The position numbers and the translations under genes are program-made. This document shows positions 37,080-51,000 of a stretch of DNA of 64,000 nucleotides, in pieces. Origin of the DNA: Pyrocephalus nanus (Eukaryota > Chordata > Aves > Passeriformes > Tyrannidae); NCBI GenBank assembly GCA_038380795.1, contig CM076268.1:30327501-30391500 (forward strand). Reading direction: 5' to 3'. Every line of letters begins with the position of its first letter. The first letter of the stretch is position 1. The notes beneath the pieces are model-generated. The model was given only the letters and a program-made list of their open reading frames with translations. It ran no database searches and had not been told where the DNA came from.

Positions 37080-40000
37080 AAGATCCACCAAATACTGGCA
37101 AAGGTGGTGAGTCATGCACATTTTTCCTCTGGTCTTTCAAAAGCATTAAGCTATTCCCAGAAAGCTAAATTTCTTGCAGAAAAAACAATAATGTCAGAAT
37201 GATTGAAATAAAGAAAATAAGTACAACTAATAAATGGGACATGGTGCCCAGGCTATATTCCACTATTTGTCTGGAAACAGATATACATCTTTGTAGTCAT
37301 TCTGCTTGACCTGAATCAATGAAACGTGGCAAAATAATACCATCCAGTGACTGCTGGGAAGAATGATAGAATGGGTGATTGCATCTAGCAAATATACAGG
37401 AAATTAAAGTAGCTTCCTTCCTCAGCTCCCAAAAATTGTCTGAGTACATGGAGCGTAACTTAGAGGAAGCAGCTGAGCAGCAATGATGGTAACAGGACAC
37501 TCTGATACCGAATGCAGGCAGATACAGAGATGAAAGTGTTATGAAGGAATAAAACATGGAATTGAGTTTTGTTTCTGGCAGGTAAGGGAGAGTTATCCAT
37601 GTAATGAAAGAAAATTCTGAGCTCTGCAGAAAAGGAGTTATATAGGAAAAAAGGAAATAATTCCCTTTATCCAGCCATAAATATAAGATAATTTAAGGAT
37701 AAAAAATCCTAAACACAATTGCAGCATGCACATCCTGCTGTCCCACACTGCCATTTCAGGGCAGCCCAACTACATGTCTTGTAAAAAGCCTTGTGCTTTT
37801 CAGAAAGCAACAGGCCTAGAGCAGGGACTTAGAAAGCTTTTCCACATGTACTGCAAATCCTGCAATTTTGGTTTGCATCAAGCCCTACTGCACATTTGCA
37901 GAAAGGTGAACCAACACACACACTGCAAGTCTGCTGCTGTCGAGAACTGCCAAACTTAACACACAAAACAAACAAAATATATATAACAAATTCATATAAC
38001 TTCATAGAAAATACATTCACATTGTTTCATAGAAAATAGAGCTTTACACAAATTCCTGCTGGAGGGGAAAGTCGTACATGTGGCACAAAAGCCACAACAT
38101 CCAAATGTTCTTGGATTTTCTCTGGTTCTGATATGGACTCTGCCATCCAGCCAGTTAAGCAATCTAAAGCTCTTGGCCATCATCAGAAGTTTTACAGGCC
38201 TACCCAGACACCTTCCCATGGTTTTGAGGAAACATGTTTTCGAACTGAAAAATAGAATGAAAGAACGAAGACAACAAGTTTTATGTACACCATTAAAAGT
38301 CCACAAACTAAGCACTCTTTCTCTGATTAGCTTTTTGTTTCTGCTCTCCTATCCTTCCCCCATTAATGCAATGATAAATTACCACTGGAAAATGAACTAA
38401 ACAAGTAAATTGATTAATTTATTCATATGACCTAAGGAGGACTGACTGACTGCTTTCAGTGAAGGATAAAAATTTAACACCTGAGGTCATTATGCAGTAA
38501 GCTTTGCTGCTGTAGTTGTGCAGCACATACCAGACTGTGGGATAGAGCTGAATGTCTAAAAGCACAAGAACAGGTGATGAATAATAACACCTCCAGATCA
38601 ATTCCAAATCCCTACTACTGCAAAAGTGTTCCTGCTGGTTGCTATTCTCTAAGACCCTTCTCACTACCTGAAGTCATGTGGTGTAAGACAAAGCTCTGCA
38701 ATAATTACTCTCTCCAGTGTTTTTTGAACCACAAGCCCCGTTCAGTACAGAACACCAAAACTGGTGTAGTGACCTTTCAAATACCAATGTATGTGTATTA
38801 TGAAGTCTAAAAACAATACTGTCTGCCTTAATGGCTCGTGGTTCACTAAACAAACATCGTGTTACTGCACATGGAGAACAATGTACTTGCTATTGGTTTT
38901 GTGCAATCAGAGTTGGAAGTGTGCAAACATAACCCTAGCAGGACGGCCACCATTTCCTACTACTGACACTTGTATTGCTGCTAGTAACAATTATTAGACA
39001 CCCCAAGCTTTTCCTTAAGTAACTGAGTTGTGTATTTTCTTTTTTTTTTTTCTCAGTGGGCAGGATCATGGAATACCTTATAAGAAACCTTCTGTTCTAG
39101 AAACAACAAACAAACAAACCACTTTTATGAAGTCTCTGTGCATTTACTAATGTCTTTCTCTCTGGTAAAAACATATGTCAATCACTACATGACAAGTTTC
39201 CTGCAGAGGAGAACTGCGATATAATCTGCCGTGATGACATAGAAGCATATGCTTGTAAGTATTTGCAAAATAATTTCAAAATGAGTTTAACACTACTTCT
39301 AACAAAATAAGGTTCTTTGAATATCATCATCTCTGATGTAATTCATAGCCCTTACAAGACAGGAATATGTTTTTGGCTATATCCATTGACATATACTGTA
39401 CATAATCAGGAATAAATTCAGTCGTGACCATTATGAAAAGTGATCTTTGGGTATTTATTTCACAATTCCAAGAGCCTTATACTAAAACAACGAACTTCTG
39501 TTTTGCAATAGCATTGCAAAACAACTCAACCTCCAGGCTAATAGTCAAGACACTGAAGAATCATTGACTCTTGGAGATTTGGGAAACTGGAAGAGAGATG
39601 CAGCTCCACGCCATCCAAAGGAAGTTGTCCCCCCCTTCCCTTTCCTCCAGTGTTACTCCTGCCTTCCCCCAGCACTCACCAAGCCTTTTTAAAGGAGCAA
39701 CTTCCCATCCACCCCATAAAACCAAACAGAACCACATTCAAAAGAGGCAGCTAAAGCTGTGACCCAGCAAAGCACAAGGGATGCACTGATGTTTAACCAG
39801 CTGGATACAGGCATAGGCTCTGCAGAATTCAGACTCAAATGGTTTAGGTGAAAGGCACCTGGAGACAGCCAAAACTCATGTAGGGAAGAAACCTGTTTCA
39901 AACACTGCAGCGTTTTCCCTCCAGTGGATCTATTATTTTACCACAGCACCAGAGGAAAAACCATCACCAGATATTTATGCACAGTTAATTCTTCAATCAG

Positions 40001-43000
40001 ATTCCTTTGCATGTTTGAACAACAAAAAACATTTCTACAAGAATGAGTTATGTTTGGGACCTAAACTATAATTAAGCTCTAAACACTTCCCTAAGTCTAC
40101 AGATCAGGTTTCAGACACATGATACAAGTACCTAAAATAATTTATTAACTTACTGCTTATAAAAAGTAAGACAAAAATCTATTAGTTCAGATCTTACTAG
40201 AAGGTGGCATAGAAGAATCATCCTTCCTTAATTTATTTTCATATTACATGTCAATAACCAGAATATTTTAAAATGGTATTTAAAATTACATATGAACACT
40301 ATATTAAGAAGTAGGTCATACAATGAACCTCATTGTTTGCAACCATCCTTATGTGTTCTTGCCTATGCAGAGACAATTCTTAAGACCAGTCTTTTGATCC
40401 AATACCTTTAATACATCACTTATTTATGACTTACAGTAAGAGGGAAGCATCTTTCTTCCCCATTCTTTTCTGAATGCTTTGCATGCTCTTTGCATATCAG
40501 CTTCAAAACCACATTTATTTTAAGAACAAATAATGCAAATGTACCCTTCTCCCTATGCTCTTGCCCAGACTCTCTGACTCAAGTGAAGGCAGACATTCTA
40601 CCATGTACACTGCTTCAGCACTAGCATATTATTCAATTTATTTTTTTTTAAAGATTAAACTCACATAAATTGTAAATAAAAGTTAAAATGAAAAGTACTC
40701 ACCCTGGTGGTTGCAAAGGTAATTTTAATGAAGACAGATTCTAGCAAGTAAGGCTAAAGAGTACTGAAACTCAAGTTATGGATACAGTTGATGAATTAGA
40801 AAAATACTTGAACTTCTAGAGGACTTCTTGACCAGTGATAAGGAGATAAAATAAGGCAAAAATACAAAAAGCATGTTTAGCAGTACTGATGCTAACATAT
40901 TGCATAAAACTTCACAGCCTTAATGATAATTTGTCATACAGCATTTAAATGAAGCTTCTGAATCCAAATTTAAAGAAACTAGATTGAAGACTCAATTTTG
41001 TCATCACCTTGATCTACCAGGTAGATCTAGCATGGACTGGCCTTCTGCAAATTGGTCATTTAAGTTTGTAAAAAGCAAACAGATGGGAGACTGAATAAAT
41101 GAGTGGAACTAAAACTGCCAGAGGCAGAAACTCTTACCAAGTTGTTTGTAAGTTACAACAAAAATGTAAACCTAAAAGGCAAGAAAAAACTCTTGTCCTT
41201 TCTAAGGCTGTGTACAGAAAACAACACATGTTTGTATTTTATGAAAACATCTTTGGTTACTGAACGTTTTTCTACTTAACTTTTTACCTTTCTCCTTGAC
41301 AAACAGGCACACAAACACACTAATCAAAATATCACATTTACCAGTGCATTAAATATCAAAAATCAAGCCATCCTTTTTAATGCTCCTAACACCTTCAGAA
41401 GTCAAAGTGTCACACTTAGCACTATTATGGCAAATGACCACAGAATGGACTGCAGCTACACTACTGATCTTTCTATTTAATGGTCATTTGTCTTAAACAA
41501 TAGTGAACAAAATGCTCATTTTTTTCCTTTCAGCTCTTCCTATGCATTAAAGCATAGCTTTAAACTTGATCTCTGATTTGCACAGTTCTTCTGTGAGCAG
41601 TGAAAATACATGCTATTTATTTTCTAAAAGCTCAGTTCTAAGCACATCTGTATCTCAGTTAATTAGCAGGATGCTTCCAAGCCTACCCACTTAGCATAAA
41701 ATGCATTACTCTTTACTACTGTTAGATTATTTTATCACTGTTTTCAGATGTTTCACAAATACATTGCTTTTACATATTTGATATATGTAATCCATATTCA
41801 GGGATAACATACACCAATTATTACATGGTGTATTACTTGATTACAATCAAACAGGAATGATGAAATTTTCCCAATAAGATTTTTTTTTTTGCTTAAAAAA
41901 AGACAAGCCAATCTGCAAAGAATTATGTGTTCAGATCTCATGTTGTGGGAGAGGACTGTATTACTTTGAATTCATAATGTGACTCTTCAGACAAAAAGCT
42001 TGACGTGGATAAAACCAAAAATTATGTGAAAACCTGCAGGTCCTTCAAATTAGTTTTCACAACAGCCCACGGCATGCTTAATGGAAACCTCACACTGAAC
42101 AGGCTTCCTAGCTCACTAATAATTAACCACTGTTTAACAAAACATCTTGTTGTAATAAATATGCAAAGTCTCATGCCAGTCTAATTTCTTTCTAAATAAA
42201 AATCCAGTTCTTCTGTTCTTCAACAGGTAAAAGACTGACAATTGGTCTCCCATCCAGAGTTGAACAGAAAAATGCCTGACCCTCCTCCTGGCACTCCACA
42301 CACTTGTTTCTTTCCAAGGATTATAGCCTTGGAGACTTGGTGTTCCCAACAGCTGAAGCCCTGTGGCAGCCACTCCATCCACACGGTCCTGCTCTGCATC
42401 CAAAACCTGACTTCTGAAGGAACTTGAGGCCACTCTGTTTAAATCCCAGAACTGGTACCCACAGTTACTCATCACAGCTTCCCTCTTCCCACAGCCAGGA
42501 CTGGCTTAGGTCCTACAGTGGCAGAGCTACAGGAAGAGAATTCCACAGGTGGGACCATGAAGATCCCATGATCTCTATTTTATAACCTTTTAGGAGTGCC
42601 TGACCCTATTTTTCTAAGGATGAGAAATGTATTCTCGTTGGGCACATCGTTCTGGTAACCATGTAACATAATTTAAGAACCAAAGAGGGTTTTTTGTTTC
42701 CTTTTGTTCCACACCTTAGAACAGAGTCTCTGAGCCAGCTCTCAACTTTATTTTTGGTAAACTTTAACAAAGGTTGGTAGCAAAGCTGTTTTACGGGCAT
42801 GTGACACAATTAAGCAGGTCATTTTGCAAGCACTGGAACTTACCCTGTCTGCTTAGATTCTTTGCTGTGTACTAATACAGCTAAGCTCACACCACAATGG
42901 ATAAACTGGGAATGTAAATTTGTCTGTGCACCTATTTTCACGAAGCTTGTGGAAAACTAGCTTTGAACTATTTCTGCTCTGTCAAATTTAATCAAAAGCA

Positions 43001-44189
43001 GCCAAGAAGTTCAAAATGTCTTGAGTATCAGTAGAGAGAGGCTGACAGAAAGGATTACTGTGCAGGAAAACCCAGCTGAAAAGTACATTCTCTCGCCAAA
43101 AACATTCTGTCAGCTCATTGCAGAGTTATGTATTTAATAGGTCATACAGTAACACACTTGGCAGATGAAAGTATATAAATTATTTGACTGGGAACTTTGT
43201 CTTCTCAACTGGCTATCCCCAGATGATTACATTCTGTTAGCAGAGCCACCATGGCCAGTTTTAGGATTCAGACTTTTTCCCATCCTTGGCTCTGCTCAGA
43301 ACTTCCACCTCACTTCTTGCTCCTGTCAGCTCCTACGAGAGTTCTCCGCAGCCAGCAGAGGCTGTGAAAATGAGAAACAGGACAGCAAGTCGCAGTAACT
43401 CAGCACTGTGTGCTCCCCTCTCTCCTACAGCTTTCACAGGCTCCTCTGGCTGCGGCTGCTGCCTCCCCAGCCGAGCCGATGACAGCAGCCAGATGAGCTG
43501 GAGGCGGCTCTGGGAAACAGGAAACCAGCTGGACACAGACAACGGGAATGGAAGCAGCTACCAGGGAGGCTCACAGCTTTCCCCCATCGACCTCCTCACA
43601 CTAGAGCTGCGTTGCCACAAAAGTTCTTCAGACCTGCACAGCTTCAGCCTCTGTGGGGTACTGGGCAAGTAAAGGTACCTTACATATCAGATGCCATACA
43701 TTAGACCAATCAGTACATTGGTTTAGCTCCAAAACTGATGTTAAACCAATTAAATGTAAGTGAAAATGAAATAATAATTCTCCTTTGATTATATGCAGAA
43801 GTTTTAAATAGCTACAAATCACACCCTTCCTCCAATACCTTCACTGCTCTCCCAAAACATTTCAACAGCGTAAACTGTTTACACTTCAGAGGCAAGTGCA
43901 TACAATAGGTACAAAGCTTGTTTTCAATGCAGTAGAGAAATAATTACCCTGAACTTTTTACCTCCCACCCGCAATTCCTCCCCAAGAGAAACAATTGCAA
44001 GGCTCAACAGTGATTTAGCTGAACGTTGACACTGCGATTCAACAACTTACATGGTGCTCACGTGAAACAGTTCTTAGGCATCCTCAATGACCAACAACAC
44101 TCAGAGCAGCAAGAAAAACAATAAAAGGAACTTGCCGTTTCCTAGTTCTGGAGCTGTTCAACCTGCATACCTCATGTATGCTTTGGGGG

Positions 44190-44207
44190 AAAAAAAAAAA
44201 AAAAAAA
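44190..44207. repeat. Poly-A run, 18 bases
   Basis: A pure A run follows five G and is followed by GGG. It is a simple homopolymer. Confidence 0.9.
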
Positions 44208-47200
44208 GGGTAAGTTCTTTCCTTTCATTCTCCAGTGGAGAGATTTATAACAAAAATAGGGAATTTCCACACCTACAATACGTAGTTGAACCAAACTGCC
44301 TTAGGGTAACTGATTAACAGACCTATTATTTATTAAGTGAACTTGACACAAGATTTGTGTTTCAGCTTCAAATTAAAGACTTCAATTCAGTTTTCTACAT
44401 CTTGCACTGAATCTTTCAGGAAGACCAGGACTCACAGCCACAACGCTGCTACTGATACCTGGCCCTCGTGCAGGAATTCATCCCTGCTCTAGAGAACAAT
44501 TCATCAGGTGCTATTGTCCAGCAGAAAGCACAGATATTCTTAGAAACTGTACTAAAATACAGTCAAAAGCAACAAAACCGGTATGATATTAGTATTAATA
44601 GGGTAGAAATTCTTATACTCTGCTGTTCTTGTCAGCGAATAAACAGAGATGTTTGTACAGAAGGACATTGCAGTGGAAGGGTGGAAAGTCATCCAGAATC
44701 CATTCATTTCAGTGTAAATTAAACATCCACTCCACTCTGAATAGCTGTTCAGGAAGCAAAGTAATAAACTTGGATCAGAAAATTGAGTTTAAAAAAAAAA
44801 AAGCAACAGCTCTGTGGGGGCATCTTGGGTTTACCTAAAGACTCAGTCTCACAAAATGCTTGTGGATCTGTGGATGAGAACCCACATTTGACTTTTTACA
44901 GGCAAGAAACCATGTTTTTGAGTTTACATATAAAAACATAGCTACACTCTCCAGAATAAATTAACCTGCAAATAGAACTGAGAAGAAAAATACAGCTTAA
45001 GGAAATTTCTTAGATCATAAGGTCTTCAGTGCACAGAATTGTTCACGTAGATCCTGAATCAGCTTATTCTACCCCATACTCTCAAGGATCTCACAGCTCT
45101 GCAAGACATTATTTCAGCCTACATTTTAAGAACATTTAGTTCTCAATTCCTCTCTATGGTGCTCTTGCTTGCTCACTTTGCTCAAAATCCTGTGATTTAA
45201 AGGGATCAGATTAACCCAAATAAAATAATGGTGAGGTGGGAATAGTTGGCAAGTATAGAAATGCACATGAATCATCTTTTTCTTCTGTAAAAGCTGATTT
45301 TTGGAAGTCTGACTTGGCAAGAGCACATCTAGTATTCATTTGTGGCTTTCAAAATGCCTTTTTAGGCAGCTGTTGGAGGGAACTCATGGCACTACCTGTA
45401 ATTACATTAAATGTCATGAAAAACAGACCATATCTAATTGGGCAAAATCCACAGTCAAACATCTTAAGTTCAAAGTCTTAAATTTGAGATAAAATAGCTG
45501 TTGCCATCTTTGCATTTTTTTAGCCAAAATACTTCCCATTTCTGAATTAAAGAACCTTCTCTCACTGATAAACAACAAGTATTTCACACTTTTTAGCCTC
45601 TGTGGCCTCTGGAGCAAGCCAGTTTCTGGTTTCATTTTATTCTCAGGGTGGGGACAACCTCCTTCACAAAAATAAACCAAAAAGTAAGAAATACCTGCAG
45701 CTGTTCTAAAGACAAAAGGCACATTTTTCCCCTCACTTCAAGTATAAACTACAAATTGAGTATAACTGCTTATGTCAAAATTTAGGGATTACACCTTCTT
45801 CTTTGGCAAGAAGACCAAAATATTTTTAGCTTTTTCTTTTCTTTTATTTAAGTTGGCATACCACAGTGAATGATCTGAGTTTTTATCAGTAGTTCAAACA
45901 GTCATACTCTTTATTTACTACAGTGAAGTTCCTCAGGCTCTCTTTCCAGAGTTCTTCCTTATATATTTATTCACTAAGAAAATGCTTGAGATTTGCCAAA
46001 AACAACATAACTGGTGTTGGTTTTTCTGGTAACACTACCAAAATGTTAAGAAGAGACCTATCCTGGTGGCATAGAATAGAGCCACTCATTTTGAGCAAAG
46101 GAAACAGGTTTGGACATTCTATAAAAATAGTGTGAAGGGCAAGAAGTCTTAGAAGAAAAATTATTTAGGTGTGCATAAGAAGGTCAGTTTGTGGAAAGGG
46201 GTGAAAACTGCCTTCGTCCTAAAATAAAGCAATTTTAGAGTTCCTAATATTGAATTTGAATGGTCATTTACAACTCAGTGACAGTTTGGATCAGTGGATG
46301 TTTCTACACTTAAATGCATACTTTTGCTTAGCTGTGTCCAGGGATGTCCAGAACCACAGGGCAAAGAGAATGGAGAGAATTCCCATCACAGGACCTGACC
46401 CCACGTTCTCCCCTACATGCCCTGTCTCAGGCAGGCTCTCAGTACGCAGCAGAATTTTTTTTTCTCCTTGTTCACTTTGAGCTGCCTGAATCCAAACTGA
46501 CTGTTGAGACAGAGGGAGAAGGAAAGGTGCAAGCCTCCATCCCTACCCCCAGCTCTGGGATTTTCCTACTTCTTTTGGGTTGCAGTTCCTAGAAGGTTCT
46601 TCAGCTGGATCAAATCCATTGTGTTTGTCACTTATAGGGCAGTGAAAGCACCCCACGATTGTCAGAGCCATTTGCATTTGCTTCAGACACTAGTTAAACA
46701 TCAACGAGCAAAGCAAGTCTGCTCTTGCCACGTGGAAGTTTAAGTTCTTTAGGGCTTTCAATAGGCTTCCCAAACACGAACAACACAAAACCCAGGGCTA
46801 TATCTGACACCATCTGCTCTTTGAGTTTCTTTCAAGGCATCTCTCAGAATATTCCGTCCAAGGAGTGGAGAGCTATGACAAATCACAAATGTGCAAGTAA
46901 AGTCTCCCACCTTACTTTCCACCTTCTCCGTGTCACAGCAGAAGCTTCTTGTGTTTCACACTTCAAATAAATCTGTTAGCTAAAATGATGTAGAATAACA
47001 GCTCTCTGAAAACAACACCTCATTTTTTGATGGGGAAACTCCAGGGTTCCTTTACACCTAGAAGGGCATAGGGAGGGAAGGACAAAAGCAGAACAAACAT
47101 ACTCAGGTCCAATTGGAGAAGAGATGTCAAACCAAAACAGTCCACACTGTCCAGCTTTGCAATGGCTTCACTGCATCTTCCACATGACACGTTCTAAGCA

Positions 47201-47732
47201 TCAACTCTACAGCAGTTCTGATGGTTTGGCATTTTCCAACACATTACAGTCAGTGCCTACATTTACAGATATGGCTTTCAGAAGCAAAGCATCATTCATT
47301 GAGAAAAAATGTGAAGCAAGACCTTTTTTCTTCCTGTTCTACATTTCCCATCCATTTCTAACATACAGGACTTTGACCTGAGTTTTCATTAGCACCAGGA
47401 AATAGATTGTTTAGTCAAATGTGATGCTTCCCCCCCACACTTCTCATTGCTTCAGGATAGCTGTTACACAGCTAGTTCTGAAGTTAATAATCATGTACGT
47501 ATCTGGCTAATGTACACGTGCTGCACCGACAGTTCTCCAGTATCACACCATTTTTAAAAAGGCAAGTTTTTGAGGACTAAAAAAATATTCTGTTCCCTCG
47601 CCTAAAACCCCAACCTTTCTAATCAAGAGCAAAGCCCATCTGCTAAATCTGAAATGCTCCTACCTGGCTGACAACACATCCCAAACTCAACCAGCTGCAT
47701 TTTACGTTTCATAGGACAAGAAAGAATATGCT

Positions 47733-48096
47733 AAAAAACCAAACCAAACCAACAAAAAAAAGGCACAAAAAACCCAAAAGCAACCCCCCAAAAAAAACAA
47801 ACAAAAAACCACAAAAACAAGAACCCAAAAACCCCCAAAACCACGACAAAAAACAAAACCAAATACAGAACCCCAAAACACAAACAAAAAACAAACAAAA
47901 CCACAAAACAAACAAAAAAACCCCCAAAAATAATAAAAAAAACCCTCAAACCAAAAACCACCAAAAAAACAAAAGCCCCCAAAAAACAAAAACAAAACAC
48001 AAAACCTCAAACTTAAACCCCACAAAAACACCAAACCCCCCCCAAACCAAAAAACAAACAAAAACCCACCACACATCAAAAAAAAACAAATAAAAA
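47733..48096. repeat. Long A/C-only low-complexity tract, about 360 bp
   Basis: Over about 360 bases the plus strand is almost entirely A and C, with only isolated G or T bases. It mixes CAAA, CCAAA and AACCCCC units with no fixed period. The complementary strand, which is the sense strand of ANK3, is correspondingly G/T-only with many G runs of three or more. Open frames in all three plus frames are a by-product of the missing T and G. Confidence 0.95.
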
Positions 48097-51000
48097 CTCA
48101 TAAAAACTCTGCATCACATTTTCATAGACAGTGGCATTTAGAACTGCCTTACTCAGATGCTTGCTTGGGGGTAAAAAGCATTGCTATTCCCAGTGCTGCA
48201 CGCAATCAAAAATTAAAAAGTAATCTAAACATCTTGTTTCAACAAGAACATATCACATAGTGATCTGCAGCAGAAGATAACGAAATTAAGTCTCATCTCA
48301 AACACATGTTAGCTACTGTTTTAAACTTATGACAAACAAAATAAAATCCCATTATGTCATAAATGTAAGAGACACAAGTTCCACATTAAAATAGCGCCAT
48401 GTCATTAAATACTGTGACCTCATCTTGGACAGGTCCCTAAAGATCCAGTGAAGGGTGAGGGTGACCAGGTGCCATCTGGACAATGTGGCCATCGTCAAAC
48501 ACACCAGGAGACCGAGCCCCAGCACATGAGCAGTATCTAACATGAGAGAGTGCCTTCGCCTGCCCTTGTGCTCACAAGTCTGGCCTTTTCCCTGCCTGCT
48601 CTAGTTCTCCACCTCCCTCACATCAGCCAAACCCTGCTTGTTTCCTCTGCACCCTTTGCAGTTTCCCAGTCTTTAGCTCTGTTTCTAACCATGCTCTTGC
48701 CTGACCATTTAACAGGTGCAATTTCTTCAGCACTCCATCTCCTTCCCTGCACCCTCCCGTGCCTGTGGAGGGCTCTTTCCTTTGCCTGTCTCTAACCCGT
48801 TTGGCAGGAGCAGGCACCTAAGGAGACATTGCTAGAGATGACAGGCTCTCAGTTACAGAAATCAGCTGAATGCAGAGACCCAGAGGCTGTCCCTGGGAAC
48901 CCTTGGGCTTTGAGAAGTGTTGCTACCTCTATGACAGCACAGGACACCAGTTAAGTCAATTCAAAACTTCCTAAATGCCACATGTTAAGACAATCCCGAT
49001 CACAGGAGTGTACAGTGCACAGACACCATCAGAGCTCACCCTCAGCTATCAGGCCAGGCAGAGTGATGAGCTCAGCACTAACAAAGGAATCTTCAAAATC
49101 CTTCTGAGGTATCAATACAAGAATATGTGACCTAAACATCCAGTGCTCTGAGAAACAAGCAGCGCAGACTGCCCTGTAATCATAACAGAGTGAATGTTAG
49201 AGAATCAACATGGGCTCTTTGCAACCATAAACATCATTGTCTTCAGGCTGGGGTAATTTGTGCTCTGAAGCACCCTGATGTCATTTGTTCAGAACATAAC
49301 TGATGCTCAGCATGTCCTAAGAGCAGTAGAAAATCTGATAAAATTAGTGCAGTCCTGGATACTTTTTAATTCCTTCCTAAACTATAAAGATTCTAAAGGA
49401 CCCTGAAAGGACTGGGAAAACACATAACATGCCAAAAGCATTTCTTTAAATCTGATGCTCACCAGCAAGTGTTGGAGTGTGAGGAGAGAAGCAGTAAGAA
49501 GGACGAGAATACCTAGGACATCTGAAGGCTATACATTTAAATGATTTATAAACCAGGAACTGGGTAAAAGTCCCCAAGCATTATAAATATTCTTAATGTA
49601 AAGATTTATTATTCCTCGCTCACTTAAACAACCACAGGAGAAAAAGCTATTTGTATACAAATGCAAATTAGAGAACTTTCTGCTAGTACTAAAATACATC
49701 ATGAAATACACGTTTCTTCAATTTCAAAGTGTTGTACTACAATTAAGGGAAGAATAATATTACAATGTTACCCTCTTCAATTTATTTTTTTGTACTGAGC
49801 ATGCAATTTTCCACTTGGCTAATCATTTAGACATCATTATGAAACAAGAATATACACATCACTGAGTCTCAATTGAAGAGCACGAAGCTCATTTATTACA
49901 AGTTAGCCATGTCAAAAAAATGAAAGCAGATAAATGGAGTTTTACTGCTAACTAGCATCAAAACAAGATCACTTTTCATACAGGTTTTTTTTCTCCCCTC
50001 CAAGCTGTGGCAGGGGATAGGGAAATGAGAAAAATTATTGCAGCCCATTATTTATTTAACAATTGTTATTTAGATTTATTGTTGTTTATAGTAACTGTTA
50101 TTTAAAAATAAACTACAATCTTTCATAATTAATAGCAACTTATGAGTTTGAATACAAATTAAAAAAATCCTTATACCACATTAAGATATACATTAAAAGA
50201 GATTAAGCAATGTATTGCTACCTAATTTCTTTGTTCTTAACTGATTTAACTGGTAGTGAAGTGAAGTAAATCTCTGGATCCATTTTCAAATTAAACTCAT
50301 TTTTTACAACTAGCAGGTGTGCAGCCTAGTGGCCTTCCCATCTTTAATAAAAGCATCTGCTTTTATTAGATATTTTAATGAGTTTTTCCTCCCAAACTAC
50401 CACATATCAGCATACAAAGACCTGTTTAGCAGCACAACTGAAACAGTACAGACACTGATACGTGGTATTTCCTGTTTCTGTGACATCATCTTTCCCAGTT
50501 ATTATTATGCAAATGTAAAATACATACTTTATGTGTATGCCTATATAAGTCACTTGTTCCAATTATTTTAACTCTAGCAGTTCCATCAGCTATGTAAAGT
50601 TCTTCTGCATTATAATCTTTTCTCCAATCAAATCTCAAAAAATTGGCATGGCTTTAAAAAAAAACTAATAATAATTTTTTTAACCTTTGGTACTTCTGTC
50701 TGTACTTTCCCTGGTCATTATATCACCTAAATTAATATTCCACACTAGAATCATACAATCACAGCAGGACTGCATTGTTTTGTTTCAGCCCATGAAGTGA
50801 CCTATAGCAGCAGTCACACATTTTCTTTCCATCCTTCAGCACAGTCATAGTAACATTTGTTAGTATCTCTTAGGTGTCACACTACCTTTATTTTAACAGT
50901 ATCTGCTACATGCAACTCATTATGATGTGGATACATGTCCAGAAAGGTCAAACTTTTTTGTACATTATACTTCAAAACACACAGCTTCTGTCAGTGCTTT

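Larger units (their letters stand above)
32828..47732 (-). other. ANK3 large first intron, third part
   Basis: Mostly AT-rich non-coding sequence. Noted: G/T or A/C tracts at 33968-34020, 35677-35737 and 37009-37079, the CTCF-type site at 35989-36005 with a GC box just after it, a GC-richer patch at about 43230-43660 and a poly-A run at 44190-44207. No exon, RNA gene or mobile element beyond the CR1 copy was recognised. Confidence 0.6.

Noticed and set aside
47728..48093. 121-codon Lys/Asn/Pro-rich plus-strand frame and the matching Phe-rich minus frames
   Set aside because: These are products of the A/C-only tract. The composition explains the lack of stop codons.
48352..48543. 63-codon minus frame with hydrophobic segments, possible element fragment
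   Set aside because: The sequence is short and I could not tie it to any retroelement or gene.
50747..50915. Possible reverse-oriented CR1 end (TAGAATCATACAATCACAG)
   Set aside because: Only the first ~20 bases resemble a CR1 tail. The rest does not follow the CR1 order, so I do not call it.
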